DNA of 19,002 nucleotides from contig URKQ01000048.1 of the NCBI GenBank assembly GCA_900548455.1, forward strand, positions 1-19,002, written 5' to 3'. The first letter of the stretch is position 1. Each line of letters begins with the position of its first letter. Both the position numbers and the translations under genes were made by a program. Positions 14,922 through 19,002 of the stretch are shown one piece after another. Below the pieces are notes generated by a model. It did not search any database, had not been told where the DNA came from, and saw only the letters and a program-made list of their open reading frames with translations. Source of the DNA: an uncultured Clostridium sp. (lineage in GTDB: Bacteria; Bacillota; Clostridia; Clostridiales; Clostridiaceae).

Positions 14922-14936
14922 AAAGTAGGGGAAAAT

Positions 14937-17303
14937 ATGAATGCAAAAACTTTTAGAGTATTAGAATATGACAAAGTAAAAGAAATATTAAAAAAGTATA
15001 CTGCAACTAAAGCGGGAAAAGACATTATAGATAGACTTCAACCTTATAATAATTTATATGAAATTAGGGAGCATTTAGAGGAAAGTAAAGAAGCATTACA
15101 ATTGCTAGTTACAAAGGGAGCACCGCCTTTTGAAGGCATATATGACGTTAGAGAATCTCTTTTAAGGGCGAAAAAGAATTCAACTCTTATGCCTGTAGAG
15201 ATTTTAAGAATTGGGAATATGCTTAGAAGTTCTCGAAGATTTAAAGAATATGTTGTATCTAAAGATGAAGAGATAACTTATAGAGTATTAGAGGATATAG
15301 TAGTAGGAATAGTACCTTTTAAAAATTTAGAAGATGAAATCTTTAGAATTATATTAGGAGAAGATGAAATAGCAGATTCTGCAAGTGAAACATTATATAT
15401 AATAAGAAAAAAAATAAAGGATAAAAGTTCATCAGTAAAAGATAGAATTTCTAGTATGATGAGAACTTATTCTAAGTATTTACAAGAAAATTTATATACT
15501 GTTAGAGGCGATAGATATGTTCTTCCAGTAAAAGCTGAATATAAAGAACAAGTTAAGGGACTAATACATGATCAAAGTGCAACAGGAGCAACTTTGTTTA
15601 TTGAACCTATGGGATTAGTAGAACTTAATAATGAAATTAGAGAGTTATATATTAAAGAAAAGGCGGAGATAAATAAAATACTTAAAGAATTAACTTTAAG
15701 AATAGCAGGAAATATTGATGTTATTGAAAATAACGGTAATATTTTATGGGAATTAGATTTTATTTTTGCCAAGGGTAAATATGCAAATGAAATTAATGGT
15801 ACATGTCCAGAAGTTAACGATAAGGGAATAATTGATTTTGTTGAAGCAAGACATCCACTTATTGATCCAAAGGTAGTAGTACCTAGCAATGTTTATTTAG
15901 GAAGAGAATTTACATCCTTAGTAATTACAGGACCTAACACTGGAGGAAAAACTGTTACTCTTAAGACAGTAGGACTTCTAGAGTTAATGGCTATGAGTGG
16001 TATGATGATTCCAGTTAGAGCAGGTTCAACAGTAGGTGTGTTTAAAAAGGTATTTGCTGATATAGGAGATGAGCAAAGCATTGAGCAGAGTTTATCAACT
16101 TTTTCATCTCATATGACCAATGTAGTTAATATAATTGAAGAAGCTGATGAAGATACATTGGCATTATTTGATGAGCTAGGTTCAGGTACAGATCCAACAG
16201 AAGGTGCTGCGTTAGCTATGAGTATTATTGATTACATGAGAAGTAAAAATGCTAAATTAATGGCGACTACTCACTATAGTGAACTTAAGGGATATGCACT
16301 TAAAACAGTAGGAGTTGAAAATGGATCTGTTGAATTTGATGTAGAAACATTAAGACCTACTTACAAATTACTTATAGGTGTTCCAGGTAAATCTAATGCT
16401 TTTGAAATATCAAAGAGATTAGGTCTTCCTGATCATATTATAGATAGTGCAAGGGAGAATATTTCTACTGAAACTTTACAATTTGAGGAACTTATTCAAA
16501 ACCTTCAACAAAAGAGTATCAAAGCTGAAGAAGATGCAAGAAGAGCAGAAAGTCTTAAGGCTGATGCAGAGAAATTAAAGCAAAGATATGAAGAGAAGTT
16601 ATATAAATTAGATAATAGTAGAGAGAAAGCTCTTTATGCAGCTCAAAGGGAAGCGAAAGAAGTAATTAAAGCTGCAAAAGAAGAAGCAGACACTATTGTT
16701 AAACATATAAGAGAATTAGAAAAAATGGGTTATTCTTCAGATACTAGAAATAAAATAGAAGAGCAAAGAAAGAAAATTAAAGATAACTTAGATAATGCTG
16801 AAATGAAGTTAAGTAAAAGAGAAGAAGTAAAGGGTGAAGGGTTAAGTAAGGTAACTTTAGGTGAAGAAGTATTCTTACCTTCACTAAATCAAAATGTTAC
16901 AGTGTTAACAGAGGTTGATAATAAAGGTGAAGTTCAAGTTCAAGCAGGAATTATGAAAATATCTGTGAAATTAAAGGATTTAAGAAAGTCTAAAGCATCT
17001 AAAGAAGATAAAAAACAAACTAAATACCAACGCCGAGAAGCTAAATTAAATATGAAGTCTGTATCTTCCTCTGTTGATTTAAGAGGAATGGATTCAGAGG
17101 AAGCAATCTATGTTACAGATAAGTACTTAGATGAAGCTTATTTAGGTGGCCTTGGTGAAGTTACTATCATTCATGGTAATGGAACAGGTATTTTAAAGAA
17201 ATCCATTAATAGTCTTTTAAAAAGTCACCCACATGTAAAAGGGTATAGACTAGGAAACTACGGTGAAGGCGGAACAGGTGTTACAATAGCAGAACTTAAG
17301 TAG
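14937..17303 (+). CDS. mutS2: MutS2 ATPase with Smr nuclease domain
   Basis: MutS2 proteins are MutS-like ATPases without the mismatch-recognition domains. In Bacillus subtilis MutS2 splits collided ribosomes; in other bacteria it suppresses recombination. The 788 residues match the family. The core and clamp helices occupy about 1-320, then Walker A GPNTGGKT (332-339, Lys338) and Walker B LALFDELGSGTDP (Asp412, Glu413). A long coiled coil runs about 515-620 and a KOW-like basic stretch follows. The C-terminal Smr domain carries DLRG (714-717) and HGNG (746-749), the motifs of active Smr nucleases. ATG has AGGGG upstream. It lies between the RlhA-like gene and the DUF523 gene in one operon, suggesting a shared ribosome-maintenance theme. 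Confidence 0.95.
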   Translation: MNAKTFRVLEYDKVKEILKKYTATKAGKDIIDRLQPYNNLYEIREHLEESKEALQLLVTKGAPPFEGIYDVRESLLRAKKNSTLMPVEILRIGNMLRSSRRFKEYVVSKDEEITYRVLEDIVVGIVPFKNLEDEIFRIILGEDEIADSASETLYIIRKKIKDKSSSVKDRISSMMRTYSKYLQENLYTVRGDRYVLPVKAEYKEQVKGLIHDQSATGATLFIEPMGLVELNNEIRELYIKEKAEINKILKELTLRIAGNIDVIENNGNILWELDFIFAKGKYANEINGTCPEVNDKGIIDFVEARHPLIDPKVVVPSNVYLGREFTSLVITGPNTGGKTVTLKTVGLLELMAMSGMMIPVRAGSTVGVFKKVFADIGDEQSIEQSLSTFSSHMTNVVNIIEEADEDTLALFDELGSGTDPTEGAALAMSIIDYMRSKNAKLMATTHYSELKGYALKTVGVENGSVEFDVETLRPTYKLLIGVPGKSNAFEISKRLGLPDHIIDSARENISTETLQFEELIQNLQQKSIKAEEDARRAESLKADAEKLKQRYEEKLYKLDNSREKALYAAQREAKEVIKAAKEEADTIVKHIRELEKMGYSSDTRNKIEEQRKKIKDNLDNAEMKLSKREEVKGEGLSKVTLGEEVFLPSLNQNVTVLTEVDNKGEVQVQAGIMKISVKLKDLRKSKASKEDKKQTKYQRREAKLNMKSVSSSVDLRGMDSEEAIYVTDKYLDEAYLGGLGEVTIIHGNGTGILKKSINSLLKSHPHVKGYRLGNYGEGGTGVTIAELK

Positions 17304-17320
17304 AAGGGGGTAACATTATT

Positions 17321-17794
17321 ATGATAATTGTTAGTGGATGTTTATGCGGAATTAATTGCAAATATAATGGGGAAAATAATTTAAATGAAAAAGTACTTGA
17401 ACTATTTAAGGCAGGAAAAGCAATTCCTGTCTGTCCAGAACAATTAGGGGGACAAGCAACCCCTAGGGCTCCTCATGAAATAATTAATGGAGATGGAGCT
17501 GGCGTTCTAGATGGCAGATGCAAAGTAGATGGACCTTGTGGCAATGATGATTCTACAAAAGAATTTATAAAAGGTGCAGAAGAAACTTTAAAAATTATAA
17601 AAGCATTAGATGTAGATGTAGCCATTTTAAAAGCAAGGAGTCCTTCTTGTGGAAAAGGTAAGATATATGATGGTACATTTTCCGGTAATAAAATAGATGG
17701 TAATGGTGTTACAGCAGAATTACTATTGAGAAATAATATTAAAGTATATACTGAAGATGAACTAGATAAGTTTTTTGAAGAAAATCATATATAA
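17321..17794 (+). CDS. DUF523 family protein (TudS-like, probable [4Fe-4S] desulfidase)
   Basis: This 157-residue protein has the full DUF523 pattern: SGCLCGINCKYNG (5-17), PVCPEQLGG (36-44), TPRAPHEI and ARSPSCG (105-111). The family includes TudS, a thiouracil desulfidase that holds a [4Fe-4S] cluster with three cysteines. By position the likely ligands here are Cys7, Cys38 and Cys110. Cys9, 13, 67 and 73 are additional. Glu40 in the PEQ motif is a candidate catalytic residue. It could remove sulfur from thio-bases released by tRNA turnover, but the substrate is inference. It lies 17 bases after mutS2 and 12 bases before the FMN gene, so all are probably co-transcribed. Confidence 0.85.
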   Translation: MIIVSGCLCGINCKYNGENNLNEKVLELFKAGKAIPVCPEQLGGQATPRAPHEIINGDGAGVLDGRCKVDGPCGNDDSTKEFIKGAEETLKIIKALDVDVAILKARSPSCGKGKIYDGTFSGNKIDGNGVTAELLLRNNIKVYTEDELDKFFEENHI

Positions 17795-17806
17795 GGTGGG
17801 GATACT

Positions 17807-18823
17807 ATGAACTACAATGAAGTGAAAAAAGAAGCAAAAGTGAATTTAAATGGAAGTTGCAGAGTTTGTAAAGTGTGCAATGGAGTTGCATGTGCAGGGG
17901 AAGTTCCTGGAATGGGTGGAAAAGGAACAGGCAATGCATTTACGGAGAATATTACAGCTTTAAAAAAATATAAGCTTAATATGAGAGTTATTCATGATGC
18001 GAAAAACCCGGATACATCTACAGAGTTATTTGGAAAGAAATTGGATATACCAGTAATGGCGGCTCCGGTTTCAGGGACAACACTAAATATGGGTGGAAAG
18101 TATAGCGAAGAAGATTATATTTCATGGGTTGTTGGAGGATGTTTAGACAGCAACATATATCCTATGGTTGGAGATACTGCTGTAGATTCTTTTTTAATAA
18201 CTAACTTAAAAGTACTAAAAGAATTTAATGGTGAAGGAATTGTATTTATTAAACCTTGGGAAAATAAAAATATTATAGAAAAAATTAAGTTGGCAGAAGA
18301 AGCTGGTGCCTTTGCAGTTGGAGTTGATATAGACGCTTGTGGACTTATCACACTTGCTATGCATGGAAAACCTGTTATGCCTAAGAACGTTGAAGAAATT
18401 AAAGAAATTGTGGCTAGTACAAAATTACCATTCATTTTAAAAGGTATTATGACAGTGGATGAAGCAATTCTTGCCGTTGAAGCTGGAGTGGATGTTATTG
18501 TTGTGTCAAATCATGGAGGAAGGGTTTTAGATGAAACCCCTGGAGTTGCTGAAGTTCTTCCAGAGATAGCTAAGGCTGTGAAAGGAAAGGTAAAGATATT
18601 AGCTGATGGAGGAGTTAGAACAGGAGTAGATGTTCTAAAGTTAATAGCATTAGGAGCTGATGCGGTTTTAATAGGTAGACCTTTTGTAACGGCTTCCTTT
18701 GGGGGTCAAAGAGAAGGTGTTAAAACTTATATTGATGGTTTAAAGGGAGAACTTAAATCAGCAATGGTTCTTACTGGATGCAAAGATATTAATAGTATAA
18801 GTGAAAGAGTAATATATAAGTAA
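17807..18823 (+). CDS. FMN-dependent alpha-hydroxy-acid dehydrogenase-like protein with N-terminal Cys cluster
   Basis: This is a TIM-barrel flavoprotein of the glycolate oxidase/lactate dehydrogenase superfamily, 338 residues. Active-site residues Lys212 (LKGIM), His236 and Arg239 (SNHGGR), Asp267 and Arg271 (DGGVRTG) have the same spacing as Lys230, His254, Arg257, Asp285 and Arg289 of spinach glycolate oxidase. GRP near 288-292 completes the phosphate site. The N terminus is unusual for classic members: Cys18, 21, 24 and 29 in CRVCKVCNGVAC, then GEVPGMGGKGTG. The two tyrosines that bind the substrate carboxylate in glycolate oxidase are not apparent. An oxygen-using oxidase is unlikely in an anaerobe, so an unknown electron acceptor is more plausible. 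The substrate is unknown. The Shine-Dalgarno overlaps the end of the DUF523 gene, so the pair is probably coupled. Last gene of the operon. Confidence 0.85.
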   Translation: MNYNEVKKEAKVNLNGSCRVCKVCNGVACAGEVPGMGGKGTGNAFTENITALKKYKLNMRVIHDAKNPDTSTELFGKKLDIPVMAAPVSGTTLNMGGKYSEEDYISWVVGGCLDSNIYPMVGDTAVDSFLITNLKVLKEFNGEGIVFIKPWENKNIIEKIKLAEEAGAFAVGVDIDACGLITLAMHGKPVMPKNVEEIKEIVASTKLPFILKGIMTVDEAILAVEAGVDVIVVSNHGGRVLDETPGVAEVLPEIAKAVKGKVKILADGGVRTGVDVLKLIALGADAVLIGRPFVTASFGGQREGVKTYIDGLKGELKSAMVLTGCKDINSISERVIYK

Positions 18824-18832
18824 GAAAATGTG

Positions 18833-18880
18833 AAAAAAGTCCTAAGAATAATTTTGAAAGTTATTTTTAGGACTTTTTTA
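18833..18880 (+). terminator. Terminator of the U32-mutS2-DUF523-FMN operon
   Basis: Arms 18833-18851 and 18861-18879 form a 19-bp stem with one G-T pair and a 9-base loop, and the right arm ends in six T residues. The core is AAGTCCTAA/TTAGGACTT. Confidence 0.9.
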
Positions 18881-18917
18881 ATATATAGGAAATCTCAAAT
18901 AAAGCCTTAGTTGTTTG

Positions 18918-18952
18918 AAAGTGGAACCTCAATTGTAAATTAAAGTGCAACC
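18918..18952. repeat. Imperfect short direct repeat near the window end
   Basis: AAAGTGGAACC (18918-18928) and AAAGTGCAACC (18942-18952) differ at one base and are 24 bases apart. Bases 18934-18952 read TGTAAATTAAAGTGCAACC. Reiterated short repeats beginning with TG are seen at ends of some IS21-family elements, but the window stops before any transposase, so this cannot be assigned. The rest of 18880-19002 holds no gene or structure I can support. Confidence 0.4.
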
Positions 18953-19002
18953 CTTCCGATATAAATTAGGTTGTATTAATAATAATAAATATTTATCCGC
19001 TA

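Noticed and set aside
1..19002. CRISPR arrays, prophage or defence genes
   Set aside because: No regularly spaced repeats, and no integrase, transposase, restriction or Cas-like proteins were seen on either strand.

Overview
This is an AT-rich, strongly AGGAGG-dependent piece of a low-GC Gram-positive chromosome, almost certainly a Clostridium or close relative. The support is a YtxC-type sporulation protein, a tRNA-Phe T-box, an L20-type leader, and the gene order ytxC/infC-rpmI-rplT, rRNA methyltransferase-pheST-zapA and U32-mutS2. There is no prophage, CRISPR array or intact insertion sequence. It reads as core chromosome, and most genes serve the ribosome or its tRNAs.

Layout. Bases 1-280 are the end of a tRNA operon (Leu-UAG cut by the window edge, Gly-GCC, Cys-GCA) closed by a terminator that also serves the opposing gene. 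Bases 325-1023 (minus strand) encode a DUF6873 protein of the guanidino-group-modifying-enzyme (GME) fold. Bases 1231-2154 encode a YtxC-like protein. A near-consensus promoter overlaps the end of ytxC and drives an attenuated leader followed by infC-rpmI-rplT (2328-3446). infC has no ATG, GTG or TTG start and must begin at AUC, as expected for IF3 autoregulation. Bases 3488-3727 hold no convincing gene but contain a 23-bp inverted repeat and a two-hairpin element ending in a terminator.

A clear promoter at 3728-3756 begins a KtrB/KtrA potassium uptake pair tightly linked to a SpoU-type RNA methyltransferase (3801-6647). A promoter and T-box leader with a UUC specifier (6651-6930) control pheS and pheT (7010-10434). 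An extended ZapA follows (10641-11267), then a lone GT4 glycosyltransferase bounded by terminators (11414-12409). The last operon (12555-18823) encodes an RlhA-like U32 protein, MutS2, a DUF523/TudS-like protein and an FMN-dependent alpha-hydroxy-acid dehydrogenase-like protein, and ends at a strong terminator. Bases 18880-19002 contain only a short imperfect direct repeat.

The genes form a theme: initiation factor and two ribosomal proteins, an RNA methyltransferase, Phe-tRNA charging, probable 23S rRNA hydroxylation, and MutS2 with its Smr domain (ribosome collision rescue in Bacillus). The least explained parts are the untranslated block 3488-3727, the DUF523/FMN pair with its cysteine clusters, and the DUF6873 protein. 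I see no clear new defence or mobile system.
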